Below, piece after piece: positions 16,428 to 26,172 of a DNA stretch of 64,000 nt. How positions within the stretch are numbered: the first letter of the stretch is position 1; each line of letters starts with the position of its first letter. Below the pieces are notes generated by a model. That model was not told the origin of the DNA and did no database searches. It saw only the letters and a list, made by a program, of their open reading frames with translations. Origin of the DNA: an uncultured Rhodoplanes sp. (GTDB lineage: Bacteria > Pseudomonadota > Alphaproteobacteria > Rhizobiales > Xanthobacteraceae); assembly GCA_936924235.1 (NCBI GenBank), contig CAKZHN010000180.1, forward strand, positions 3,075 to 67,074. The letters are read 5' to 3'. Both the position numbers and the translations under genes were made by a program.

Positions 16428-17903
16428 ATGGCAACCGCCCCATCACTGCGCACCGGCGCCGAATACCTGCGCTCGCTGAACGACGGCCGCACGGTTTTCG
16501 TCGAGGGCGAGAAGGTCAAGGACGTCAGCAAGCACAAGGCGTTCCGCGAGGCGGCGCGCTCGGTGGGCCGGCTCTACGACATCGCGGCCGAGCCCGCGAA
16601 CCGCGAGCTGATGACGTTCACGTCGCCGAAGACCGGCGGGCCGGTGCACCGCGCCTACCAGATCCCGCGCTCGCATGCCGACCTGCGCCAGCGCCGGCTG
16701 TTTCACGAGAAGTGGGCGGAGGCGACCTTCGGCCTGATGGGCCGCACGCCCGACCACGTGGCGGGCTTCTTCACCGGCTATGCCTCGGTGCCGGAGACGT
16801 TCGCCAAGGGCGGCCAGAAATACGCCGACAACGTCGTCGCCTTCTACGAGAAGATGCGCGACGAGCATCTCTATGTCAGCTACGCGATCGTTCCGCCGCA
16901 GATCGACCGCAGCAAGCCGGCGCACAAGCAGAGCGATCCGGCGCTTTACGCCGGCGTGGTCAAGGAGCGCGACGACGGTATCGTGATCTCCGGCGCCCAG
17001 CAGCTCGCCACCGGCGGCGTGCTGTCCGACTGGCTGCACCTGAGCTGCATCCATCCGCTGCAGCCGGGCGACGAGAACTACGCCAACTGCCTCGCGGTGC
17101 CGATGAATGCGCCGGGGCTCAAGCTCTATCCGCGGCGGCCGTTCGCGCTCCGCGCCGACAACAGCTTCGACTATCCGCTGTCGAGCCGGTTCGACGAGAC
17201 CGACAACTACGTCATCTTCGACAACGTGTTCGTGCCCTGGGAGCACGTATTCATTTACCGCAACATCGAGGTGAGCCGCGACCAGTGGTGGAAGACCACG
17301 GCGCACACGCTCGGCAATCACCAGGCCCAGTGCCGCTACGTGACCAAGCTGCGCTTCCTCGCCGGCCTAGCACAGCGGATGAACGAAATGACAGGAAACG
17401 CCGCGACGCCCCCCGTTCAGGTGATGATGGGTGAGCTCGCCGCCCTGGTCTCGATCTTCGAGGGCATGCTGATGGCCCAGGAGACCGTATCGGAGGTCAA
17501 GAACGGCGTGCTTTGGCCGTCGGCACTGTCGCTCTATTCGGCGATGGCGTTGCAGTCGGAACTCAACGGCCGGATGCTCGAAATGGTCCGGGAGTTGGCC
17601 GGCGGCGCCTTCATCACCCTGCCGTCGTCGATCGCCGACCTGGAAAACCCCGAAACCGCGCCGGATATGGAGCGCTATCAACGGTCGGCTTCGACCGACG
17701 CGAAGCATCGCGTGGCGCTGATGCGGCTGCTCTGGGACTTCCTCGGCTCGGAATTCGGCAGCCGCCACGCCCAGTACGAGAAGTTTTATGGCGGTGCATC
17801 ATTCATCGTGAAGATGAACGTCTACCGCAATTTCGACTTCAAGCGAGCCGGTGCCCTGGTCGATGCGGCACTGGCGTTACCGCCGGTTCAAACCGGCGAA
17901 TAG
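16428..17903 (+). CDS. 4-hydroxyphenylacetate 3-hydroxylase family monooxygenase (HpaB/PvcC-like)
   Basis: 491 residues, close to the family length of about 480-520. Readable family regions are TGAEYLRSLNDGRTVFVEGE at the start, AYQIPRSHADLRQRRLFHEK, MGRTPDHVAGFFTGYAS, DDGIVISGAQQLATGGVLSD and the long helical C-terminal region with LAGGAFITLPSS. The enzyme would ortho-hydroxylate a phenol using reduced FAD supplied by a separate reductase. No HpaC-type reductase gene is nearby. It faces MarR at 15695-16300 across a shared promoter region. Confidence 0.9.
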   Translation: MATAPSLRTGAEYLRSLNDGRTVFVEGEKVKDVSKHKAFREAARSVGRLYDIAAEPANRELMTFTSPKTGGPVHRAYQIPRSHADLRQRRLFHEKWAEATFGLMGRTPDHVAGFFTGYASVPETFAKGGQKYADNVVAFYEKMRDEHLYVSYAIVPPQIDRSKPAHKQSDPALYAGVVKERDDGIVISGAQQLATGGVLSDWLHLSCIHPLQPGDENYANCLAVPMNAPGLKLYPRRPFALRADNSFDYPLSSRFDETDNYVIFDNVFVPWEHVFIYRNIEVSRDQWWKTTAHTLGNHQAQCRYVTKLRFLAGLAQRMNEMTGNAATPPVQVMMGELAALVSIFEGMLMAQETVSEVKNGVLWPSALSLYSAMALQSELNGRMLEMVRELAGGAFITLPSSIADLENPETAPDMERYQRSASTDAKHRVALMRLLWDFLGSEFGSRHAQYEKFYGGASFIVKMNVYRNFDFKRAGALVDAALALPPVQTGE

Positions 17904-17942
17904 GTAAGCGTTCGGCAACCGTGTCAGGCAAATCCTTGCACG

Positions 17943-17969
17943 CGCGGGCGTCATATTTCGACGCCCGCG
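17943..17969. terminator. Strong hairpin downstream of the HpaB-like gene
   Basis: CGCGGGCGTC (17943-17952) and GACGCCCGCG (17960-17969) pair perfectly over 10 bases around a seven-base loop, 39 bases after the stop codon. There is no following T-run, so it is more likely an mRNA 3' stabiliser or attenuator than a rho-independent terminator. Confidence 0.5.
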
Positions 17970-18029
17970 AACCCGCATCGTTGCTGGGATTTTATGGCCT
18001 CCGTACTAGTACTTATGGAGCGCCCCCTT

Positions 18030-18050
18030 GCGGCAAGATGGCCGCTTTTT
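18030..18050 (+). terminator. Rho-independent terminator ahead of the RND operon
   Basis: GCGGC-AAGATG-GCCGC followed at once by TTTTT. The stem is five GC-rich pairs. It would end transcripts from the HpaB-like gene before the efflux operon. Just upstream, GTACTAGTAC (18003-18012) is a perfect ten-base palindrome that could be an operator for the RND genes. Confidence 0.6.
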
Positions 18051-18123
18051 AACTATTGAAAGCAGGCTTTTCTGGTATACACCCGCCACAATAATGTGCC
18101 CTCTTCAGGGGGAGGAGAGGAGT

Positions 18124-19404
18124 TTGTCTTTGGAAACGCTTTGGTCGCGGTGTCCGCATTGGTTGCGCGCCGCACTCGGAAAGAGACAGACCTTGGCTGT
18201 CGTCGCGGTCCTCGCCGTGGCGGCCGGAGCGGCTGTCTATGCGAGCAGCCCTGACAAGCGCAATTCCAAGGCCACGGTCGGCTCCGACACCGAAGTCTCC
18301 AGCCAGTCCAAGCGTCCGGCGCGCTTCGTGCCGACGGCCGCGCAGTGGGCCTCGCTCGGCATCGAGCCGGCGAAGCAGATCGCCTTCCGCTCGGAGATCA
18401 CCACCGAGGGCAAGATCGCGGTCAACGAGGATCGCTCGACCGCCATTTTCCCGCCCTACGTCGGACGCGTGACGCGGGTGCTGGCGAAGGCCGGCGACGA
18501 GGTGCAGCAGCGCCAGCCGCTGTTCTACATCGAAGCCTCCGACATGGTGACCGCGCAGAACAATTTCATTGCGGCGATCGCGGGTCTGAACAAGGCGAAG
18601 TCTGCGGTGCAGATCGCGGAGATCATCGAGAAGCAGAACCGCACGCTCTACGAAAGCAAGGCCGGTCCGCTGCGCGACTACCAGACCTCCCAGGCGACGC
18701 TGGTGCAGGCGCGGTCTGATCAGCGCAACGCCGAAGCCGCGCTCGAAGCGGCGCGCAACCAGCTTTCGATCCTCGGCAAGACCGAAGACGAGATCAGCGC
18801 CTTCCAGGAGAGCGGCAAGATCACGTCGGACACGCCGATCTTCGCGCCGCTGGCCGGCACCGTCGTGCAGCGCAAGATTGGCCCGGGCCAGTACGTCAGC
18901 TACATCTCGACCGGTTCGGTCGATCCGGTGTTCGTCATCGGCGATCTCGCCACGGTGTGGATCGTCGCCTTTGTGCGCGAAACCGACGCGCCGAAGGTGC
19001 GGGTCGGACAGCGCCTCGAGTTTACGATGCTGGCGTTCCCGAACCAGGTGTTCAACGCCACCATCGAGCACGTCTCCACCTCGCTCGATCCGAGCGTCCG
19101 CCGTCTGATGGTGCGGGCGACGATCGACAACGCCGACCGCAAGTTCAAGCCGGAGATGTTCGCCACCGTCACGCTCTTTGCGGACGAGGGCGAGACCTCG
19201 GTGGCGGTGCCGCGCGAGTCGGTGATCTATGAGGCCGAGACCGCCCGCGTCTGGGTGGTGCGTCCCGACAAGACCCTGGAAGTCCGGCAGATCAAGACCG
19301 GCATCACGCGCGCCGGCATGGTGCAGGTGGTGCAGGGGCTGCAGGCGGGTGAATCCGTGGTGACCAAGGGCAGCTTGTTCGTCGACCAGGCGGCAGGCAC
19401 CTAA
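18124..19404 (+). CDS. RND efflux periplasmic adaptor (membrane fusion protein)
   Basis: About 426 residues. One N-terminal hydrophobic helix (KRQTLAVVAVLAVAAGAAVY) anchors it. A barrel-sandwich hybrid domain opens with GKIAVNEDRSTAIFPPYVGR; an alpha-helical hairpin (FIAAIAGLNKAKSAVQIAEI and on) leads to the second lipoyl half FAPLAGTVVQRKIGPGQYV; then beta-barrel and membrane-proximal domains. The best start is TTG 18124: GGGGAGGAGAGG lies four to seven bases upstream of it but inside any reading from the earlier ATG at 18094. It is followed by two RND permease genes. No outer-membrane factor gene was found. Confidence 0.9.
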   Translation: MSLETLWSRCPHWLRAALGKRQTLAVVAVLAVAAGAAVYASSPDKRNSKATVGSDTEVSSQSKRPARFVPTAAQWASLGIEPAKQIAFRSEITTEGKIAVNEDRSTAIFPPYVGRVTRVLAKAGDEVQQRQPLFYIEASDMVTAQNNFIAAIAGLNKAKSAVQIAEIIEKQNRTLYESKAGPLRDYQTSQATLVQARSDQRNAEAALEAARNQLSILGKTEDEISAFQESGKITSDTPIFAPLAGTVVQRKIGPGQYVSYISTGSVDPVFVIGDLATVWIVAFVRETDAPKVRVGQRLEFTMLAFPNQVFNATIEHVSTSLDPSVRRLMVRATIDNADRKFKPEMFATVTLFADEGETSVAVPRESVIYEAETARVWVVRPDKTLEVRQIKTGITRAGMVQVVQGLQAGESVVTKGSLFVDQAAGT

Positions 19405-19457
19405 CAACAACTGACGGGCAGCTAACCCGCGCCGCGGGCGCCGGACGAAGCCAGAGC

Positions 19458-22400
19458 ATGGACGGCATTGTCGCATTCGCGCTGAAGCAACGCGTCCTGA
19501 TGGTCGTCGTCTTCGTGATGACGATGATCGGCGGCGTATTCGCGTTCATGCAGCTCAACATCGAGGCCTATCCCGATCCGACTCCGCCGATGGTGGACAT
19601 CATCACCCAGAGCTCCGGGCTCTCGGCGGAGGAGATGGAGCGGTACATCACGATTCCGATCGAGACCTCGACCTCGAATCTGAAAAACATCAACACCATG
19701 CGGAGCGTGTCGCTTTACGGCCTCTCCGACATCAAGCTGCAGTTCACCTTCGACTACACCTATGAGGAGGCGCTGCAGCAGGTGCTGAACCGCCTGGCGC
19801 AGCTGCCGCAGTTGCCCAACGGCGCGCAGCCGCAGATTTCGCCGATGAGCCCGATCGGCGAGGTCTATCGCTACCGGCTCGCGGCGCCGCGCAACTTCAG
19901 CGTCACCGATCTCAAGACCCTGCAGGACTGGGTGCTGGAGCGCCGCTTCCGCGCCGTGCCGGGCGTCATCGACGTGATCGGCTGGGGAGGCAAGAGCAAG
20001 ACCTACGAGGTCCAGGTCGATTTCAACAAGATGCTGGCGTTCGGCGTCACCTTCGCCCAGGTGCTGCAGGTCCTCAACAACAGCAACGTCAACGTCGGCG
20101 GCAACACCATCAATATCGGCCCGCAGGCCGCGGTGGTCCGCGGCGTCGGCCTGATCAAGTCGCCCGACGATCTCGCCAACACGATGCTGACCCAGAACAA
20201 CGGCAATCCGGTTCTGATCAAGGACATCGGCACCGTCATCGTAGGCAACCAGCCGCGGCTCGGCATCGCCGGCCAGGACGACGACAACGACGTGGTCGAG
20301 GGCATCGTGCTGATGCGGCGCGGCGAGCAGAGCTCGCCGACCATCAAGCGGGTGCGGGCCGAGGTCGAGCGCATCAACAACGGCAATCTGCTGCCGCCGG
20401 GCGTCAAGGTCGAGCGCATCTACGACCGCCAGGACCTGATCGACACCACCACGCACACCGTGCTGCACAACATGGTGGTCGGCATCGGGCTGGTGTTCCT
20501 GCTGCAGTGGCTGTTCCTCGGCAACCTGCGCAGCGCCGTGATCGTCGGTCTGACCATCCCGTTCGCGCTGTTCTTCGCCATCGGCATCCTGGTGCTGCGC
20601 GGCGAGTCGGCGAACCTGCTCTCGGTCGGCGCCATCGACTTCGGCCTGATCGTCGATGCCACCGTGATCATGGTGGAAAGCATCTTCCGGCGGCTCGGCG
20701 AAGCGCACGAAGCGCCCGTCGTCCGTCATCCGGCGACGCCCGAAGGCTTCACCGGCAAGCTTGCGGCGATCTTCCAGGCCGGCACCGACGTCAACCGCTC
20801 GATCCTGTTTGCGGCCTGCATCATCATCGCGGGCTTCCTGCCGCTGTTCACGCTGTCGGGCGTCGAGGGCCACATCTTCGGCCCGATGGCCAAGACCTAT
20901 GCGTATGCCTTGCTGGGCGGCCTGATCGCCACCTTCACGGTGACGCCGGCGCTCTCGGCCATCATCCTGCCGGAGCACGTCCAGGAGACCGAGACGCTGC
21001 TGGTGCGGGTCCTGCACCGGCTGTACGGCCCGGTGCTGCGCTTTGCGGTCGTCAGGAAGCCGGTCGTGCTGGCCGGACTTGCGGCGCTGCTGGTGGTGAC
21101 GGCCATTGGGGTCCGCATACTCGGGCTTGAATTCCTGCCGAAGCTCGAAGAAGGCAACATGTGGGTCCGCGCCACCATGCCCTCGACGATCTCGCTCGAC
21201 GAGGGCAACGGCTACGTCAACCAGATGCGGCGGATCATCCGCGACTTTCCCGAAGTCGAGACCGTGGTGTCGCAGCACGGCCGCCCTGATGATGGCACCG
21301 ATGCGGCCGGTTCCTTCAATGCCGAATTCTTCGTGCCGCTCAAGCCCGTGAAGGACTGGCGGCCGGGTCTCGACAAGGACGATCTGACCGCCGAGGTGCT
21401 GAAAAAGCTCCAGGCCGAGTTCCCGGGCGTCGAGTTCAACTTCTCGCAATATCTGCAGGACAACGTCGCCGAGGCGGTGTCCGGCGTGAAGGGCGAGAAC
21501 TCGATCAAGCTGTTCGGCAACGACCTCTACAAGCTCACCGAGACCGCCAACAAGATCAAGTCGGTGCTGGCTACCGTGCAAGGCATCACCGACCTCGCGG
21601 TGTTCACCTCGCTCGGCCAGCCGACCTTGCAGATCGACGTCGATCGGGCGCGCGCCGCGCGCTACGGCCTGACGCCGGGCGACATCAATTCGACGATCCA
21701 TATCGCGATCGGCGGCGAGAGCGCGGGCAACATCTACGAGCCGGGCAGCGATCGTTACTTTCCGATCGTCGTGCGGCTCGCGCCCAAGTTCCGCGAGGCC
21801 GCGGAGACCATCCGCGGCATCCGTATCACCGTGCCCAACCCGAGCGGCGGCGTGATGCAGATCCCGCTCACCGAGGTGGCGACCGTCAACCTCGTGTCCG
21901 GCGCTTCCTACATCTATCGCGAGAAGCAGCAGCGCTATCTGCCGATCAAGTTCAGCGTGCGCGACCGCGATCTCGGCAGCGCCATCCTCGAGGCGCAGTC
22001 CAAGATCGAGCAGCAGGTCGTGCTGCCGCTCGGCTCGCGCATGGAGTGGGTCGGCGAGTTCGGCAATCTGAAGGACGCGGTGGCGCGGCTCCAGGTCGTG
22101 GTGCCGATCGCCCTGGGGCTGATCGCGCTCCTGCTGTGGATCAACTTCGGCTCGCTGGTGGACACGGCGCTGGCGATGAGCGTGATCCCGATGGCGGTGG
22201 TCGGCGGCATCTTCGGCCTCATCGTCATGGACATTCCGTTCAGCGTGTCGGCCGCGATCGGCTTCATCGCGCTGTTTGGCATCTCGACCATGGACGGCAT
22301 CATCATCCTGTCTCAGTACAACACCCTGATCGGCCAGGGCCTCGACCGCCGGACCGCGATTCTGCGAACCGGCGAGCTGCAGATGCGGCCGGTGCTGATG

Positions 22401-22628
22401 ACCTGTGTCATCGCCGGTATCGGGTTGCTGCCGGCCATGCTGTCGACCGGCATCGGCTCGCAGGTGCAGAAGCCGCTCGCCACCGTGGTGGTCTGCGGCA
22501 TGATGCTGGCGCCGATCGTGATCCTGGTGACGCTGCCGGTGCTGATCGACATGTTCTCGCGGCGGCGGGCGCCCAGTCCCGGGCCCGAGACCGCCACCGA
22601 ACCGATGCAGCCCGCGCAGCACGCCTAG
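19458..22628 (+). CDS. RND efflux permease, HME-like (first of two)
   Basis: 1056 residues with the standard 12-helix RND layout and two large periplasmic loops. The N-terminus contains NIEAYPDPTPPMVDIITQSS and ERYITIPIET, typical of heavy-metal (CzcA/CusA) type RND pumps. The helix 4 proton-relay segment GAIDFGLIVDATVIMVES lies near residue 391 and keeps the acidic residues. This pattern resembles the DFG-x3-D group of metal pumps whose substrate is not settled; the metal assignment is inference. The gene begins 53 bases after the adaptor and precedes a second permease. Confidence 0.93.
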   Translation: MDGIVAFALKQRVLMVVVFVMTMIGGVFAFMQLNIEAYPDPTPPMVDIITQSSGLSAEEMERYITIPIETSTSNLKNINTMRSVSLYGLSDIKLQFTFDYTYEEALQQVLNRLAQLPQLPNGAQPQISPMSPIGEVYRYRLAAPRNFSVTDLKTLQDWVLERRFRAVPGVIDVIGWGGKSKTYEVQVDFNKMLAFGVTFAQVLQVLNNSNVNVGGNTINIGPQAAVVRGVGLIKSPDDLANTMLTQNNGNPVLIKDIGTVIVGNQPRLGIAGQDDDNDVVEGIVLMRRGEQSSPTIKRVRAEVERINNGNLLPPGVKVERIYDRQDLIDTTTHTVLHNMVVGIGLVFLLQWLFLGNLRSAVIVGLTIPFALFFAIGILVLRGESANLLSVGAIDFGLIVDATVIMVESIFRRLGEAHEAPVVRHPATPEGFTGKLAAIFQAGTDVNRSILFAACIIIAGFLPLFTLSGVEGHIFGPMAKTYAYALLGGLIATFTVTPALSAIILPEHVQETETLLVRVLHRLYGPVLRFAVVRKPVVLAGLAALLVVTAIGVRILGLEFLPKLEEGNMWVRATMPSTISLDEGNGYVNQMRRIIRDFPEVETVVSQHGRPDDGTDAAGSFNAEFFVPLKPVKDWRPGLDKDDLTAEVLKKLQAEFPGVEFNFSQYLQDNVAEAVSGVKGENSIKLFGNDLYKLTETANKIKSVLATVQGITDLAVFTSLGQPTLQIDVDRARAARYGLTPGDINSTIHIAIGGESAGNIYEPGSDRYFPIVVRLAPKFREAAETIRGIRITVPNPSGGVMQIPLTEVATVNLVSGASYIYREKQQRYLPIKFSVRDRDLGSAILEAQSKIEQQVVLPLGSRMEWVGEFGNLKDAVARLQVVVPIALGLIALLLWINFGSLVDTALAMSVIPMAVVGGIFGLIVMDIPFSVSAAIGFIALFGISTMDGIIILSQYNTLIGQGLDRRTAILRTGELQMRPVLMTCVIAGIGLLPAMLSTGIGSQVQKPLATVVVCGMMLAPIVILVTLPVLIDMFSRRRAPSPGPETATEPMQPAQHA

Positions 22629-22748
22629 GGTTGGGGTTCCGCGCGGGTCCGCTGGCCGGACCCGTCCTGCGACGCCACGGCACTCGCCTTCCCGTTTTTC
22701 GCGAGTATATTTTTTGGCTATAAGGCCCCTTTCCTGCGCGGGGGCGCG

Positions 22749-25700
22749 ATGATTCGCAATCTGATAGCCGTGTGCCTGTCGCGGCGGCCGCTGGTGCTGA
22801 TCGGCTTTGTGGCGTTCCTGGCCATCGGCCTGGGCGCCTTCTCGGTGCTCAACATCGAGGCCTATCCCGATCCGGCGCCGCCGATCATCGAGATCATCGC
22901 CCAGTACCCCGGCCAATCGCCCGAGGAGGTCGAGCGCTACGTCACCATCCCGATCGAGATCGCGGTAGCGAGCACGCCGGGGCTGAAATTCATCCGCTCC
23001 AATTCGGTGTTCGCGCTGGGCTTCGTCCGGCTGCAGTTCGAATACGGCCGCGACTACTACTTCGTCCGCCAGCAGGCGCTGAACCGGCTGAAGGAGGCCG
23101 ACCTGCCCGCCGTGGTCCAGCCGGTGATCTCGCCGGCCGGCACCATCAGCGAGATCTACCGCTACCAGCTCTCGGGCCCGCCGGGCATGGACCTGATCGA
23201 GCTGCGCACGCTGCAGGACTGGACCGTGGAGCGGCGGTTGCGGCTCGTTCCTGGCGTCGCCGACGTGCTGGTGCTGGGCGGCAAGACCAAGGAGTTCCAG
23301 GCCGAGATCGACCTCAGCAAGATGCGGGCCCATGGGCTGACGCTGCCGCAGATCATCAACGCCATCAACACCAGCAACTCCAACGTCGGCGGCCGCACCA
23401 TCTCGATGGGCGAGCAGTCGGTGAACGTACGCGGCATCGGTGTCATCAGCTCGGTCAAGGACATGGACAACATCGTCCTGACCCAGCAGAACGGCTTCCC
23501 GGTGCTGCTGTCGGACGTCGCGAAGTCCCAGGTCGGCTACCGGCCGCGGCTCGGCATGGCCGGCCGCGACGACCTCACCGACGTGGTCAACGGCATCGTG
23601 CTGATGCAGAAGTTCGAGCGCACCATGGACGTGGTGACGCGGGTGCGCGAGGAGGTGAAGCGGCTCAACAGCGACGGCTCGCTGCCCAAGGGCGTCAAGA
23701 TCCTGCCGTTCTACGACCGCGGCGACCTGGTGGGCATCACGGTGCACACCGTGCTGCACAACATGGCGTTCGGCGTCGCGCTGATCTTCATCATCCAGTG
23801 GCTGTTCCTCGGCAACCTGCGCTCGGCCGTCATCGTCGCCGCCACCATTCCGGTGGCACTGCTGCTCGCCGTCATGATCACGGTGCTGCGCGGCGAGTCG
23901 GCGAACCTGCTTTCGATCGGCGCCATTGACCTCGGCATCATTGTCGACGCCACCGTGATCATGGTGGAGAACATCTTCCGCCATCTCGCCCACCACACCC
24001 AGCGCGCCTTCGCCGACCGCACCGCGGCGCTGAGCGACAAGCTGCATCGCGTGCTGACCGCGGCAGTCGAGGTCGACAAGGCGATCTTCTTCTCGGTGAT
24101 CATCACCATCGCGGCGTTCCTGCCGCTGTTCACCATGCAGGGCGTCGAGGGCCAGATCTTCGGGCCGATGGCGCGCACCTATGCCTACGCGCTGGCCGGC
24201 GCCGTGATCGCGACCTTCACGGTGACGCCGGTGCTGGCCTCGGTGCTGCTGCCGGAGAAGCTCGAGGAGGTCGAGACCTTCCTGGTGCGCGGCGTCCGCG
24301 GCGCCTATCAGCGGCTGCTGCCGCTCGCGGTCGGCAACGCCCGCGCCGCGGCCGGCATCGCCGTGGCGTTCCTGCTGCTGGTCGGCATCCTCGGCGCGCG
24401 GCTCGGCACCGAGTTCCTGCCCAAGCTCGAGGAGGGCAACCTCTGGATCCGCGCCGTGATGCCGCCGACCATCAACCTCGAATCCGGCATGGACACGGTC
24501 GGCGCGATCCGCCGAGCCATCCTGCAGTTCGCGCCGGTGCAGACGGTGGCCTCCGAGCAGGGCCGCGGCGACGACGCCACCGATCCGGACGGCTCGTTCC
24601 TCGCCGAGTTCTTCGTGCCGCTGAAGCCGCAGAGCGAGTGGCCGAGGGGCCTGACCAAGGAAGAGCTGGTCCGGCAGATGAACGAGAAGCTCGCCAACGA
24701 CTTCATCGGCATCGACTTCAACTTCTCGCAATACATCCAGGACAACATCGAGGAGGCGGTGTCGGGGGTCAAAGGCGAGAACTCGGTCAAGCTGTTCGGC
24801 CCCGACCTCGGCGAGCTCGAGCGGCTGTCCAAGCAGATCAAGACCGAGCTCGGCAAGGTGCCGGGCGTGGTCAACCCGGCGGCGTTCAAGCTTCTCGGCC
24901 AGCCCAATCTCACGGTGAAGATCGATCGCACCAAGGCTGCGCGCTACGGCTTCACGGTCGGCGACATCAACACCGTGGTCCAGGCCGCGATCGGCGGCCA
25001 GGAGGTGACCCGCGTCTATGAGGGCGAGGTCAATTCGGCGCTGACCGTGCGGTTCGCCTCGCAATACCGCGACAACGTCGATTCGATCCGCTCGATCCCG
25101 ATCGCGCTGCCGGGCACCGACCCGAAAACGGGGCTGGCCTATATCGCGTTGAGCGACGTCGCCGAGGTGAAGCTCGACACAGGAGCTGCCTACATCTATC
25201 GCGAGAACAGCCGGCGCTTCATCCCGCTGAAATACAGCGTGCGCGAGCGCGATCTCGGCTCGACGGTGGCGGAGGCGCAGGAGCGCATCGCCGAGAAGGT
25301 GCCGCTGCCGCCGGGCTATCGCATGGAGTGGTCGGGCGAGTTCGGCGCGTTGCAGGAGGCCAAGAAGCGCCTCGCCGTGATCGTGCCGTTGAGCCTGCTG
25401 CTGATCCTGGCGCTGCTCTACAGCCTGTTCAATTCGGTGCGCGACAGCCTCATCGCGCTGTCGGGCATTCCCTTCGCGGTCTGCGGCGGCATTCTCGGGC
25501 TTTACGTCGCGGGACTGAACGCCAGCGTGTCGGCGGCGGTGGGTTTCATCTCGCTGTTCGGCGTCGCCGCCATGGATGGGATTCTTCTGGTGTCCTACAT
25601 CCGCCGCGACATGGACGAGGGCATGGCGACCGAGAGCGCGATCCTGCGTGCCGGCGAGGCGCGCATGCGCCAGGTGTTCATGACCGGCTTCTCGGCCTGC

Positions 25701-25901
25701 ATCGGCCTCGTTCCGGCGGCGATCTCGACCGGCATCGGCTCGCAGGTGCAGCAGCCGCTGGCCTGCGTCATCGTCGGCGGCATGCTGCTGTCGCCGATCT
25801 GCAGCCTGCTGGTGATCCCGACCGTGGCGCGGCTGTTCATGCCGGAGGTCGCGGCCACCGAAGTCGGCGAGGCGAAGGCGCACGCCGAACATCCTGCGTA
25901 G
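22749..25901 (+). CDS. RND efflux permease, HME-like (second of two)
   Basis: 1050 residues, clearly paralogous to the preceding permease along its full length. Shared landmarks include NIEAYPDPAPPIIEIIAQYP, ERYVTIPIEI, the helix 4 motif GAIDLGIIVDATVIMVEN (near residue 391) and GTEFLPKLEEGNLWIRAVMP. The helix 4 Phe of the first permease is Leu here. Tandem permeases with one adaptor recall the MdtABC hetero-oligomeric pump, but the sequence only shows tandem arrangement. The gene ends 49 bases before the left inverted repeat of the next island. Confidence 0.92.
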   Translation: MIRNLIAVCLSRRPLVLIGFVAFLAIGLGAFSVLNIEAYPDPAPPIIEIIAQYPGQSPEEVERYVTIPIEIAVASTPGLKFIRSNSVFALGFVRLQFEYGRDYYFVRQQALNRLKEADLPAVVQPVISPAGTISEIYRYQLSGPPGMDLIELRTLQDWTVERRLRLVPGVADVLVLGGKTKEFQAEIDLSKMRAHGLTLPQIINAINTSNSNVGGRTISMGEQSVNVRGIGVISSVKDMDNIVLTQQNGFPVLLSDVAKSQVGYRPRLGMAGRDDLTDVVNGIVLMQKFERTMDVVTRVREEVKRLNSDGSLPKGVKILPFYDRGDLVGITVHTVLHNMAFGVALIFIIQWLFLGNLRSAVIVAATIPVALLLAVMITVLRGESANLLSIGAIDLGIIVDATVIMVENIFRHLAHHTQRAFADRTAALSDKLHRVLTAAVEVDKAIFFSVIITIAAFLPLFTMQGVEGQIFGPMARTYAYALAGAVIATFTVTPVLASVLLPEKLEEVETFLVRGVRGAYQRLLPLAVGNARAAAGIAVAFLLLVGILGARLGTEFLPKLEEGNLWIRAVMPPTINLESGMDTVGAIRRAILQFAPVQTVASEQGRGDDATDPDGSFLAEFFVPLKPQSEWPRGLTKEELVRQMNEKLANDFIGIDFNFSQYIQDNIEEAVSGVKGENSVKLFGPDLGELERLSKQIKTELGKVPGVVNPAAFKLLGQPNLTVKIDRTKAARYGFTVGDINTVVQAAIGGQEVTRVYEGEVNSALTVRFASQYRDNVDSIRSIPIALPGTDPKTGLAYIALSDVAEVKLDTGAAYIYRENSRRFIPLKYSVRERDLGSTVAEAQERIAEKVPLPPGYRMEWSGEFGALQEAKKRLAVIVPLSLLLILALLYSLFNSVRDSLIALSGIPFAVCGGILGLYVAGLNASVSAAVGFISLFGVAAMDGILLVSYIRRDMDEGMATESAILRAGEARMRQVFMTGFSACIGLVPAAISTGIGSQVQQPLACVIVGGMLLSPICSLLVIPTVARLFMPEVAATEVGEAKAHAEHPA

Positions 25902-25949
25902 CGCGCGGTTCAGTGAAATTTGAATAGGCTCGCGCCGCTTGCGCTGTTC

Positions 25950-25999
25950 ACCTCTCCCCGCTTGCGGGGGGGTATAGTGATAGGATCGAAACTAGGCCA
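25950..25999 (+). repeat. Left terminal inverted repeat of the island
   Basis: Begins ACCTCTCCCCGC, a hairpin of CCCCGC/GCGGGG, then TATAGTGAT, eight variable bases, and ends AAACTAGGCCA. It matches the reverse complement of 29325-29373 at about 41 of 50 positions with one gap in the G-run (7 versus 6 G). The match extends well past the common GC-rich palindrome, so it is more than two chance copies of that hairpin. Confidence 0.7.
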
Positions 26000-26172
26000 C
26001 TTGGCCTGGCAAGCCAACCTGCGCATTCATCGTCGCGGGTGAAGGGGTCCACATTTTCTTCATCGAGGGAGCAAATGGCCGGAGAGGTCTGCGTGCCCCT
26101 GCGGCGTTCGCCTCAATTTCAACCTGCCAACGATATTTACTGTTTTAATTACGGCGTCGCGAGCGGAGGACG

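Noticed and set aside
19422..25892. A 2156-codon open frame on the minus strand opposite the RND permeases
   Set aside because: It mirrors two clear RND genes on the plus strand, and its translation is a low-complexity Arg/His/Asp/Glu-rich string, as expected of the antisense of GC-rich codons.
25950..26172. A small gene at the left edge of the island
   Set aside because: No frame with a start codon, ribosome site and coding composition was visible; it holds the inverted repeat, a small TTGGC/GCCAA hairpin and otherwise nothing that I can support.
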